DNA from: an uncultured Muribaculaceae bacterium
Lineage (GTDB): Bacteria > Bacteroidota > Bacteroidia > Bacteroidales > Muribaculaceae
Length of the DNA: 33,996 nucleotides
Direction of reading: 5' to 3'
Assembly (NCBI GenBank): GCA_947174275.1
Contig: CAMWIJ010000030.1
Span: forward strand, 1-33,996
A program made the position numbers and the translations under genes. The stretch's first letter is position 1. Each line of letters begins with the position of its first letter. A model generated the notes under the pieces. That model saw only the letters and a program-made list of their open reading frames with translations, was not told the DNA's origin and did not search any database. Below are positions 24,839 through 32,900 of the stretch, piece after piece.

Positions 24839-26326
24839 ATGAGCAACTATATGAATTTACCACAGAAGGGATCGATGGGCTATCTCTACGGCATTGTGGC
24901 CGTGGCGGTGCTTGGCGGTCTGCTTTTCGGCTACGACACAGCCGTGATTTCGGGTGCGGAGAAAGGTTTGCAGGCATTCTTTTCGGGTGCAAGCGATTTC
25001 ACATATACCGACACCATGCACGGCATCACCTCGTCGAGCGCGCTGATAGGATGTATACTCGGTTCGGCGCTGTCGGGGCTGTTTGCCTCGCGTTTCGGGC
25101 GCAAGCGCTCGCTGCTGATATCCGGAGTGTTCTTTTTTATTTCCGCACTGGGAAGCTATTGTCCGGAATTCCTGTTCTTCGAGCATGGCAAGCCGTCGCT
25201 GAGCCTTCTCTATATGTTTAATCTCTACCGTATAATAGGCGGTGTGGGTGTTGGCCTGGCGTCGGCAGTGTGTCCGATGTATATCGCCGAGGTAGCTCCC
25301 GCCAACAAACGCGGCGCTCTGGTGTCGTGGAACCAATTTGCCATCATTTTCGGCCAGCTTGTGGTCTACGTCGTCAACACAATCATACTCGGCGACCATC
25401 TGCAGCCCACTGTCGAACAGATCGCACAGCATATCTATCCGGCCGAGGCGCAGTGGACTGTCGAGACCGGATGGCGATATATGTTCGGCAGCGAGGCGTT
25501 TGTGGCCGGCGCGTTCATCATTCTGGTGTGCTTCGTGCCGATGTCGCCGCGCTACCTTGCCATGAAAGGCCGCGACGACAGGGCGCTCTATGTGCTTGCG
25601 CGCATCAACGGAGCGGCAAAAGCGCGCGAGATACTTGCCGACATCAAGGCCACGACAAGCGTGAAAAACGAGCGGCTGTTCTCGTTCGGCATGATGGTGG
25701 TGTTTGTCGGCATCATGCTGTCGGTGTTTCAGCAGGCTATCGGCATCAATGCGGTGCTCTATTACGCGCCGCGCATCTTCGAGTCGATGGGCATGGGCAA
25801 TCCGATGGTGCAGACCGTGATCATGGGAGTAATCAACATAGCGTTTACCGTGCTCGCAATCTTCACCGTGGAGCGGTGGGGGCGCAAGCCGCTGCTCATA
25901 GCCGGCTCGATAGGCATGGCGGCGGGAGCGTTTGGTGTGGCTCTGCCCAATGTGGTGGCGCTTCCTCCCGTGGTGTCAGTGGCAGCCATCATGATTTATT
26001 CGGCGTGCTTCATGTTCTCGTGGGGCCCGATATGCTGGGTGCTTATCTCCGAGATATTCCCCAACACCATCCGCAGCGCGGCTATTGCCATTGCGGTGGC
26101 CTTCCAGTGGATATTCAACTTCATCGTGTCGTCGACATTCATTCCGATGTATAACATGAAACTCGGCTCGATGGGCGATGGTTTTGGCCACGTGTTCACC
26201 TATGCGCTCTATGGCGTGATATGTATCCTCGCCGCATGGTTCGTGCTCCGTCTGGTGCCCGAAACCAAAGGCAAGACGCTCGAGCAGATGACCGGCTACT
26301 GGCGCAACCGCCGCAACAAGGCATAG
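24839..26326 (+). CDS. xylE: D-xylose/proton symporter, MFS sugar porter
   Basis: It is predicted to import xylose with protons. Twelve transmembrane helices are visible across 495 residues. Sugar-porter hallmarks are present: GGLLFGYDTAVISGAEKG in TM1, FGRKRSL in the 2-3 loop, YIAEVAPANKRGALVSWNQ in the 4-5 region, the QQAIGINAVLYYAP segment in TM7, ERWGRKPLL, and PETKGKTLEQ after TM12. This is closest to E. coli XylE among characterised members, and the operon with xylB and xylA supports the substrate. The ATG at 24839 gives MSNYMNLPQKG; an in-frame ATG four codons later is an alternative. A terminator follows 32 nt after the stop. Confidence 0.94.
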   Translation: MSNYMNLPQKGSMGYLYGIVAVAVLGGLLFGYDTAVISGAEKGLQAFFSGASDFTYTDTMHGITSSSALIGCILGSALSGLFASRFGRKRSLLISGVFFFISALGSYCPEFLFFEHGKPSLSLLYMFNLYRIIGGVGVGLASAVCPMYIAEVAPANKRGALVSWNQFAIIFGQLVVYVVNTIILGDHLQPTVEQIAQHIYPAEAQWTVETGWRYMFGSEAFVAGAFIILVCFVPMSPRYLAMKGRDDRALYVLARINGAAKAREILADIKATTSVKNERLFSFGMMVVFVGIMLSVFQQAIGINAVLYYAPRIFESMGMGNPMVQTVIMGVINIAFTVLAIFTVERWGRKPLLIAGSIGMAAGAFGVALPNVVALPPVVSVAAIMIYSACFMFSWGPICWVLISEIFPNTIRSAAIAIAVAFQWIFNFIVSSTFIPMYNMKLGSMGDGFGHVFTYALYGVICILAAWFVLRLVPETKGKTLEQMTGYWRNRRNKA

Positions 26327-26357
26327 ACAGATATTTGTCGGATCACGGTTAAAAACA

Positions 26358-26412
26358 GTGGCTACTACCACGCTGATTACCAAATCGCTTGTATAGTAGC
26401 CGCGGTTTTTTT
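26358..26412 (+). terminator. Bidirectional terminator between xylE and the AAA ATPase
   Basis: A 10-bp stem (26358-26367 with 26394-26403, one G:T pair) with a 26-nt loop is followed on the plus strand by GG and seven T (26406-26412). In the minus direction the stem is followed by TGTTTTTAAC, so it can also end the convergent AAA ATPase transcript. Confidence 0.8.
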
Positions 26413-26493
26413 ACCGCGGAAAATAGAGTTCTGCAACCCTCAAAGTATATTTTTGTGCAGCATTCCTGTGAACCCGGATTTTGACGCCGCTTT

Positions 26494-27618
26494 TCAGAAT
26501 AGCTGGCGACGGAGCCATTCGCCCATAAATCTGTCGTATATTATATATCCGGAGTCTGATTTATAAACGAGTTCATTCTCAAGCAGTCTCTTCAGCGACG
26601 CGCTGACGCTGCTCGCTGCCTTGAGATTGTTTCTGCCGATAAAGTCTCCCGCCAGAAGCTCGCTGACGCAACCTTCGCGGGCGATAGCTTTCAGAAGACG
26701 TACCTGCCCGAGGGTATATGCTTTCAACATATCGGCGTAGGAATAGCTCAGTTCGGAGACAATCTGCTCGCCGGCATACGCTACCAGTTCCATATCGGCA
26801 TCGCGGTTGTAGCTGTACAGACGGTTGAGGATATTCTGGATATACCATGTGTGTCCGTCATATTTACCGTAAATCGCATCGAATGTCGCTTGTGAAAGCC
26901 GTACGCCGTGGGATGCAAAATGGGATATGGCAAAATCAGCATATTTTTCTTTGTCGATTGCTCCTATGGTAAGAAGCTGTGTGCTTTGGTAAAAAGGTCT
27001 TTTTGATGATGCAAACATTTCCTGCATCACATGCTGTTTGCTTCCGGCAAAGATAAAGTTGACGTTAGGTACGAACTGGATGTAGGAGCGCAGCAGTGCC
27101 TCGACCCCTTTTTCAGGATATTCTGCAATCTGCTGGAATTCGTCAATGGCAATGTAGCAGCGTTGCTCTGACGATGCGAGATATTCGAATATTTCTTTCA
27201 ATGTGTTTTCTTCATCGGCAGGTGCTACATCTACCGTCACTTTAGGCACTCCGGTGAATTCATCAAATGTGAATACCGGACGGCAGCTGCGTATAAACCG
27301 TCCGATGCGGCTCAATGCCTTTTGATGGGTATTGTCCAACCGACCCAGCACGGTGTTGGCAAACAACCGGATGAAATCGCCAAGCGACTGCGTGGAATAT
27401 ATATCCATATACAGGGTGACAATCTCCGGTTCCTTTTCCTTTAATTTATGGAACGCATGGCGTATCAGGCCTGTTTTGCCCATACGTCGCGGTGCGACCA
27501 GTGTAAGGTTGCGCCCGTTATGGAGCGCGTCGATGATTGTTGATGTCTCCGACTCGCGGTCGCAGAAATATTCGGGACTGTGGTATCCTGTAATCAGGAA
27601 CGGATTGTTCGGTTTCAT
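26494..27618 (-). CDS. AAA/STAND-type ATPase with C-terminal winged helix
   Basis: I recognise the ATPase_2-like family (archaeal-type P-loop ATPases, common in Bacteroidales) but not its function. Walker A is APRRMGKT at residues 42-49. Walker B is YIAIDEFQQI near residue 145. A sensor-like segment NFIFAGSKQHVMQEMF lies near 180. The C-terminal 80 residues look like a winged-helix domain (SVSASLKRLLENELVYKSDSGYIIYD). I chose the ATG at 27618, giving 374 residues, because the family starts with NPFLITGY and the longer frame only adds a hydrophobic stretch encoded by the palindromic upstream DNA. It stands alone between terminators. The nearby palindromes could be its own operator. Confidence 0.82.
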   Translation of the reverse strand: MKPNNPFLITGYHSPEYFCDRESETSTIIDALHNGRNLTLVAPRRMGKTGLIRHAFHKLKEKEPEIVTLYMDIYSTQSLGDFIRLFANTVLGRLDNTHQKALSRIGRFIRSCRPVFTFDEFTGVPKVTVDVAPADEENTLKEIFEYLASSEQRCYIAIDEFQQIAEYPEKGVEALLRSYIQFVPNVNFIFAGSKQHVMQEMFASSKRPFYQSTQLLTIGAIDKEKYADFAISHFASHGVRLSQATFDAIYGKYDGHTWYIQNILNRLYSYNRDADMELVAYAGEQIVSELSYSYADMLKAYTLGQVRLLKAIAREGCVSELLAGDFIGRNNLKAASSVSASLKRLLENELVYKSDSGYIIYDRFMGEWLRRQLF

Positions 27619-27629
27619 TTCGGTTTTGT

Positions 27630-27653
27630 CGTTACGTAAATTGCGTAACGCAA
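27630..27653. promoter_or_regulatory. Overlapping palindromes upstream of the AAA ATPase
   Basis: CGTTACG and CGTAACG (27630-27636 and 27644-27650) are inverted across 7 nt. They overlap the perfect 13-nt palindrome TTGCGTAACGCAA (27641-27653) and the 8-nt palindrome TTACGTAA (27632-27639). They end 12 nt upstream of the ATG at 27618, where a repressor would be expected to bind. Confidence 0.5.
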
Positions 27654-27803
27654 ATATCGTAATAAAGTTTATGATAGCCAAAAAAACACTGATAAAAACA
27701 AAAAATACAGGCGGCATAAAGTCTGCGCTCCTGTCTGTTTCGCAATGGAATGGAGGGTAGGTGTTTACATATCAGCACGAGAGTAACCGTCAGGAATAAC
27801 AAA

Positions 27804-27846
27804 GAATGGAAGGTAAGCACCTGCGATTAGTGCTTATCTTCCATTC
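27804..27846 (-). terminator. Terminator of the small lipoprotein gene
   Basis: A 17-bp stem with one G:T pair (27804-27820 with 27830-27846) has a 9-nt loop. It lies 42 nt after the stop of the lipoprotein gene, followed on the minus strand by TTTGTTATT. It separates this gene from the AAA ATPase. Confidence 0.75.
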
Positions 27847-27888
27847 AATATACAATAATAGAATAGCGGATGATTTCTTGAATATTAA

Positions 27889-28320
27889 TTAATAGTTGCG
27901 ATAGCTCAATTCATCAATCTTGTCCAAGATAGCCTCATACCGTTTTTTGTTGTTGTAATTCATATCATACATATAGCGGTCAAGACATGACTTGACATTT
28001 TCCATGTAGTAATATTCCTTTTCAACTTTCGTGCCCTTCAGCTTTGCCCGACGTTCAAGTTCCACATCATTAGTACGTTGTGCTTTATTGTAATCCCTGA
28101 TGGGCTGTTCTATCTCTTTGATATAAGTTTCAGTGATGGATAGAAGCTCGGATATATCGCCATCTGACAATTCTATGCCCTGATTGTCTTTCTGAAGGAT
28201 CGATTCAATATCAGCACTGGCTATGTCATTACTTTCGCTTGCAGTCTTATTGCAAGATGATAGAATTGACATTACACCAATAAATGCCAATATGGGAATA
28301 GTATATAAATACTTTTTCAT
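27889..28320 (-). CDS. Small AT-rich lipoprotein of unknown function
   Basis: I do not recognise this 143-residue protein. An SPII signal ends in ILSSC with Cys23. The mature part is charged and mostly helical: IEQPIRDYNKAQRTND, KVEKEYYYMENVKSCLDRYM and a C-terminal KKRYEAILDKIDELSYRNY. It is therefore likely an outer-membrane-anchored helical protein facing the periplasm or surface. Its base composition is clearly more AT-rich than that of the neighbouring metabolic genes. It lies 46 nt after the barrel-like lipoprotein gene and ends at a strong hairpin. Confidence 0.7.
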   Translation of the reverse strand: MKKYLYTIPILAFIGVMSILSSCNKTASESNDIASADIESILQKDNQGIELSDGDISELLSITETYIKEIEQPIRDYNKAQRTNDVELERRAKLKGTKVEKEYYYMENVKSCLDRYMYDMNYNNKKRYEAILDKIDELSYRNY

Positions 28321-28366
28321 TCTCTATTAGTGTTAAAACGGTGTAAATACAAATTTTCTATCTACA

Positions 28367-29341
28367 TCAGAACGAGAAGCCTACGCCGGCAAAGGGGTTA
28401 ATGTTGCCGTATCCTCCGCAGAGAGGGGTGGTGTAGGTTGCTCCGACCGATATGTTCACTTTGCTTATGCGCATCATCAGTCCGAGTTCGACCGGAATGG
28501 TGAATTTAGCTTTTTCAATATTAAAGGAAGTGGAGTAACCGTAGTTGTCATAGCCGTACTCATAGTCGCGGAGGAAATAGCCGCCTATGCCTACGCCGCC
28601 GAATGCGCTCAGACCTCCGTAAATAGTCTTGATGCCTCCTACGGTGAGTGACGGTGTCCATTTCCGGCTTTCATCGCGTTCGCGTCCGTCGTAGCAGATT
28701 CCACTGTTAAGTACGAACTTTCCGTACCAGCCCCAGTTGCGGCCGTAAGAGCCGTACATGGCGCCCAACTGATATCCGTCACTAATATTGTCATCAATAT
28801 CTATTACCGCACCTCCGATAAGGTTGACAAACTGATGGTGTGCCTCCACGCGTTTGCGTGACGGAATGAATGTCGGCTTGCGGTTTTTGACGACTTTGCC
28901 TGCGGTGGTTGAAATCACGGGATTGACAACCACTGTGCTGCAGTCGCCGTTGACGGTGGCTATCTTCTCGGCGTCCTCGCTGCTCATGGGGCGGAAATCG
29001 GTGTAGGTGGCGGGATAGCCTGTCACAGTCACCGAGCCTCCGCGGAATATGCCGCGACGGGTTACAATATATTGTGGTTCGACCAGCACATCGGCGTCGT
29101 TGCGGTTGAGAAGGGCGTGGGTGGCTGATTCCTTCTGAGCCTTTAGCGAAATGGTCGACAGCGGGTTCCATTTCCAGTCGACTGTGACGGAGTCTTTGGC
29201 ATTGGCCACTTTCATGTCGGCCACCGTGAGGTTGTAGAGCCGGGTGTCGACAGAAGCTGTCTGCGATGTGTGGGTTATGGTCGAACACGAACTTAATGCC
29301 AGCGCGGCAATGCCGGCTGCCAGTATCTTGCGTGTCATCAT
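28367..29341 (-). CDS. Lipoprotein with paralogous N-domain and beta-barrel-like C-terminus
   Basis: The function is unknown. An SPII signal ends in LALSSC with Cys19, followed by STITHT. Residues 19-115 are a paralogue of the whole downstream-facing neighbour at 29353: both share SSCSTITHT, a SVDT...N..AD pattern, ADVLVxPQY and VTGYPATY or VKGYPATY. The C-terminal half (about 165-324) has alternating aromatic and glycine-rich strands ending in GVGFSF. That ending, with a final Phe, is typical of outer-membrane beta-barrels. It therefore looks like the short lipoprotein domain fused to an eight-strand-type barrel. It lies 11 nt after its paralogue, so the two are co-expressed. Confidence 0.72.
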   Translation of the reverse strand: MMTRKILAAGIAALALSSCSTITHTSQTASVDTRLYNLTVADMKVANAKDSVTVDWKWNPLSTISLKAQKESATHALLNRNDADVLVEPQYIVTRRGIFRGGSVTVTGYPATYTDFRPMSSEDAEKIATVNGDCSTVVVNPVISTTAGKVVKNRKPTFIPSRKRVEAHHQFVNLIGGAVIDIDDNISDGYQLGAMYGSYGRNWGWYGKFVLNSGICYDGRERDESRKWTPSLTVGGIKTIYGGLSAFGGVGIGGYFLRDYEYGYDNYGYSTSFNIEKAKFTIPVELGLMMRISKVNISVGATYTTPLCGGYGNINPFAGVGFSF

Positions 29342-29352
29342 AAGTAACTGTT

Positions 29353-29781
29353 TTACTTGTTGATGATCACTTGTCCGCCGTCGAGTATGTTGACAATCTG
29401 AGCCTCCTGTGTAGTGGTGGGGTGAACGTTCTTGTAGGTTGCGGGATAGCCTTTGACGGTGACGTATTTGATTTTGGTTGTGAAGAGGCCGCGTGCCTCT
29501 TTTACTTCATACTGGGGAGCTACGAGAACATCGGCGTTGCCGTTGGCTTCGAGCGCTTTGGCTACGGCTGCGCGGATAACAGCTTTCTTGCCGGCACGAC
29601 GATGAGATGCGTCGGGGTTGTAGGTGAACGAGATTTTCTGAGATGACACGTTGAGGTCGGCGTTAGAGCGGTTGAACATCTCGGTGTCGACGCTTTCTGT
29701 AGTTGCAGTGTGTGTGATTGTAGAGCAAGAGCTAAGCATCAATACGGCAGCGGCAGCTGCAAAAAGAACTTGTTTTTTCAT
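29353..29781 (-). CDS. Small lipoprotein, paralogue of the N-domain of its neighbour
   Basis: The function is unknown. This 142-residue protein has a clear SPII signal ending in LMLSSC with Cys19, then STITHTATTESVDTEMFN. The mature part has a basic helical segment (HRRAGKKAVIRAAVAKALEA, about 61-80), then NADVLVAPQYEV and VTVKGYPATYKNV. These motifs are shared with residues 19-115 of the next gene. The 5' flank (29782-29865) is AT-rich with GTTAATAAAAA repeated twice, and no exact promoter consensus was found there. Confidence 0.72.
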   Translation of the reverse strand: MKKQVLFAAAAAVLMLSSCSTITHTATTESVDTEMFNRSNADLNVSSQKISFTYNPDASHRRAGKKAVIRAAVAKALEANGNADVLVAPQYEVKEARGLFTTKIKYVTVKGYPATYKNVHPTTTQEAQIVNILDGGQVIINK

Positions 29782-29865
29782 TGTGATAAAAATTAAATTG
29801 GTTAATAAAAAAGTTAATAAAAAGGTATGAATTAATTAAGTTAAAAGGTTTGTGTATCCGCAGGT

Positions 29866-29920
29866 GGTCTGCGTGGGGTAGGGAGTGTGCCACGGAAGCC
29901 ATGTCGCAGACCTCCGTGGC
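29866..29920. other. Interleaved inverted repeats, possible H-type pseudoknot
   Basis: Four 8-nt blocks occur in the order a-b-a'-b'. GGTCTGCG (29866-29873) pairs with CGCAGACC (29905-29912), and GCCACGGA (29889-29896) pairs with TCCGTGGC (29913-29920). All pairs are perfect. The order permits either one of two exclusive hairpins or a pseudoknot with both stems. The site is 16 nt after the stop of the large surface-protein gene and 85 nt before the next start, on the minus strand. There is no strong T-run. Confidence 0.65.
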
Positions 29921-29935
29921 GACTTTGTGTGGGTG

Positions 29936-32900
29936 TCAGAGTCTTATTTTTTCAACAAGACCGTTGCTCAGCTTGATTATGTAGTAGCCTGGCGAGAGGG
30001 CTATTTCGTCATAATCGCTGGGTATGGTGTGTGAAGATACAACGATGCCGTTTATGCGGGCGACGTAGCATTCGAGGCCTGCCGCGTTATAGATCTTCAC
30101 TATCGAGTGCTCTACCTTGACAAAGGGCATGTCGCAGGGTATTTCTTCCACCTCTGAATATCCGGCATTAGAAGCCGTGAAGCCGAGAGTGGGGCCGTAG
30201 ATGGTTTCGCCCGATTCGGTCTTGACGAATGCCCTTACGTTGTAGTCGCCTGCGGGAAGTTCGCCCGGAGCGAAGACATGCTGCATCGACTCGTCGGTAG
30301 TTACGATTGCCGGCGACTGTGCTGCGAGCGGGTGAATCGCATTCGGATTTTTCTTCCAGTATTCATATCCCTGGCTTACGATGGCCTCGGAGCCGGCGAT
30401 ATAGTATCCGCAAAGCACGAGGCTGTTGTTTTCGCGGTCGGTGCGGAATATTGTGTAGACCGATGCGGGATAATATACATATTCGGCTTCGGTACGGAAT
30501 GTCGCCCAGTCGCCGTAATATATCTTGTCTTTATACCTTACGGCAGTGCGGTACTGGTAGTCGGTGTCGGGGTCAAGCATACCGTTGACCAAAGCGACGG
30601 ATATAGACCCGTCGTCGAGCTTGTGCCCTTTGGTGAATGCGGGGTCGCTGTTCCAGCCGATCATCTTTTTCCACTGGACTCCGAACTCCGCCGAGCTGCG
30701 GGTGTCGCAGTCGATTGTGCCGTTCAATGTGGCCGAACGGTTGGATATGCTTGTTGCCGACTTTGTGGTGCAGATTATTTCCGACGTCTTGATGGTGCGG
30801 AACTGAGAGTATACTTTGCCTCCCTCCGCTGTCTGTACGTAGCTTCGGACTGAGTATGATGTATTAGGCGATAGTTCGGTTAGGGTAATCTCTCTTGTGT
30901 CGTCGGTGAATTCATATTTGTCAGAACCGATTTCAACGCCCGACGATATCAGGGTGGCGTCGCCCTGAAAGGTGCTCCATCTGATTCGGGCAGATGTCTG
31001 TTGGATATCGCTTGTATAGACTGTAGCGGACACTTTTCCCGTTGTAAATGCAAATCCCGACCAAGAATATTCAATGCCGTTTATTTTGGCACCGATATAT
31101 ACATTATATTTTTGTCCAGGAGTCAGCCCGCTAAGGCTTAATTTTTCTGAACATTCAGTCCAATTTCCATAGTTGGATAAACGGTAACGCAGGTCGGTTA
31201 CCTCGGCCTCCTCGCCTGCGTCAATGATAATATTCATTTCAGCCTTGGTCTGGGTGACGTTGATTATCTTTACGTCGACATCAGCTGCCGGAGTCGTGAA
31301 TGTGAACCAAGAGCCATCCTGGTATACACTATCAAACAATGGACAGTATCTGCCATTCACCAGTCCGCGGAACATAAAGTTGTATTTGGAGTTGGGAAGC
31401 AGGCCGGTTAAAGTAATATTGTTTCCGCAAATCGAGTATTCTGCAGCATCCATAGGCGAATTTACGAGGGCATATTCTATTTGCGAAATCACGGCATCGC
31501 CATCCTGAGTTGCGTCAAGTTCCAGAGATATGGAGGTTGGAGTGATTTTTGTCGCTGTGGCCTTTATGGTTGCGGGTTTAGTTGCAGCATAAGCCCATTC
31601 GGAGTTTGCCGAGCCGGCATAATATGATTTTTCACCATTGACTATTGCGTATGCCCGCCATTTGAGGAATAGTCTGGGAGCAAGTCCGGTAATTGTGGTT
31701 TTTATTGTTTTTCCATCAGGTGTTACCGGTATTGTATAAATTTCTGATGGCACAAAATTATTCTCGTTCTCTAAAAAGCCATCGCAATATATATAATATT
31801 CAAATCCATACTCATCGACTGTGGTATCCTCGTCTACATCTGAAATGGTCGCCTCAAATGTGGCTGTCGTCTGAGTGGTATTGTTTGCGTTGCATGCAGT
31901 AAAATAAGAATACAAAGTCTTGAACTCCAATATATCGGAATAAATAACGTCGCAACCTGCGGGCTGTACGTAAGTCCGGGCTTCATATGCCACGCCCATT
32001 TCAAGATTTTTCCTGACAAGAGTATAGATAGAGTCATTGCCTCCGTCCTCTACTTCGTCCCATTCCGTAATCCCTTTCTTGCGGAACTGCATCCCGCGCT
32101 GATAGATATTGGCATCACCGAATATCACCTTACCCTGCAACGTCGCTTCATGCTGAGCCAGGTGGAGTATCTCGGGCGTCTTAGGCTCAACGGGCGATGT
32201 TGAAAAAGTGCCAATTGTACTATACACAGTATCACAATTTTGTGCCTTAGCATAACTCCGATATTCGTACGCTGAATTAGGGCGTAATCGCTCTACTTTT
32301 GCATAAATACGATTATTTATATTCAGAGGTAAATCAATCCATTTATCATTATTTTGCGCTTTATATTGCAAACCGCAACATTCAATATTTGCCCCACCGA
32401 AATCAAAATGGCCTTTTAAGGTACATTTTGTCTGACTGATTGCCTCCACACCGTCTATGAATGAATGAACATTATCGGTCTTAAAATAAAATTTTTCATT
32501 ATAAACCCATTTTTCATTCATATCACTTAGCTCATTGGGACGAGATATACATACTCCATAATATGTAGTGACCGGACTTAATTTATCAAATTTTGAGGAT
32601 ATATCGGAGGCTGAATGTAATGTCGTTTTAAATGTAAAGTCTTCCTCCAATCCCGGAATGTCCAAATTTTTTACGCTTACATAATTTCCTACTCCACTAC
32701 TATAAAATCCAAGATAATGCCTGCCTGCAGGAATTGTTGCTGAATATTTTGTAAATGATGTATCACCCAAGTATATTCTATTATAATCATCCCATTTATC
32801 CAAATAAAAATATGCATACTTTCCCTTTTCTACATGAGCTTCAAATATTATAACAGTCGGCTCTTTAAGTGTGACATAAACGCCGAAATTCGGGCCTTTC

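Noticed and set aside
25270-26154. Second-frame ORF (294 codons) inside xylE
   Set aside because: It is an Arg/His-rich shadow. The xylE frame shows all sugar-porter motifs over the same interval.
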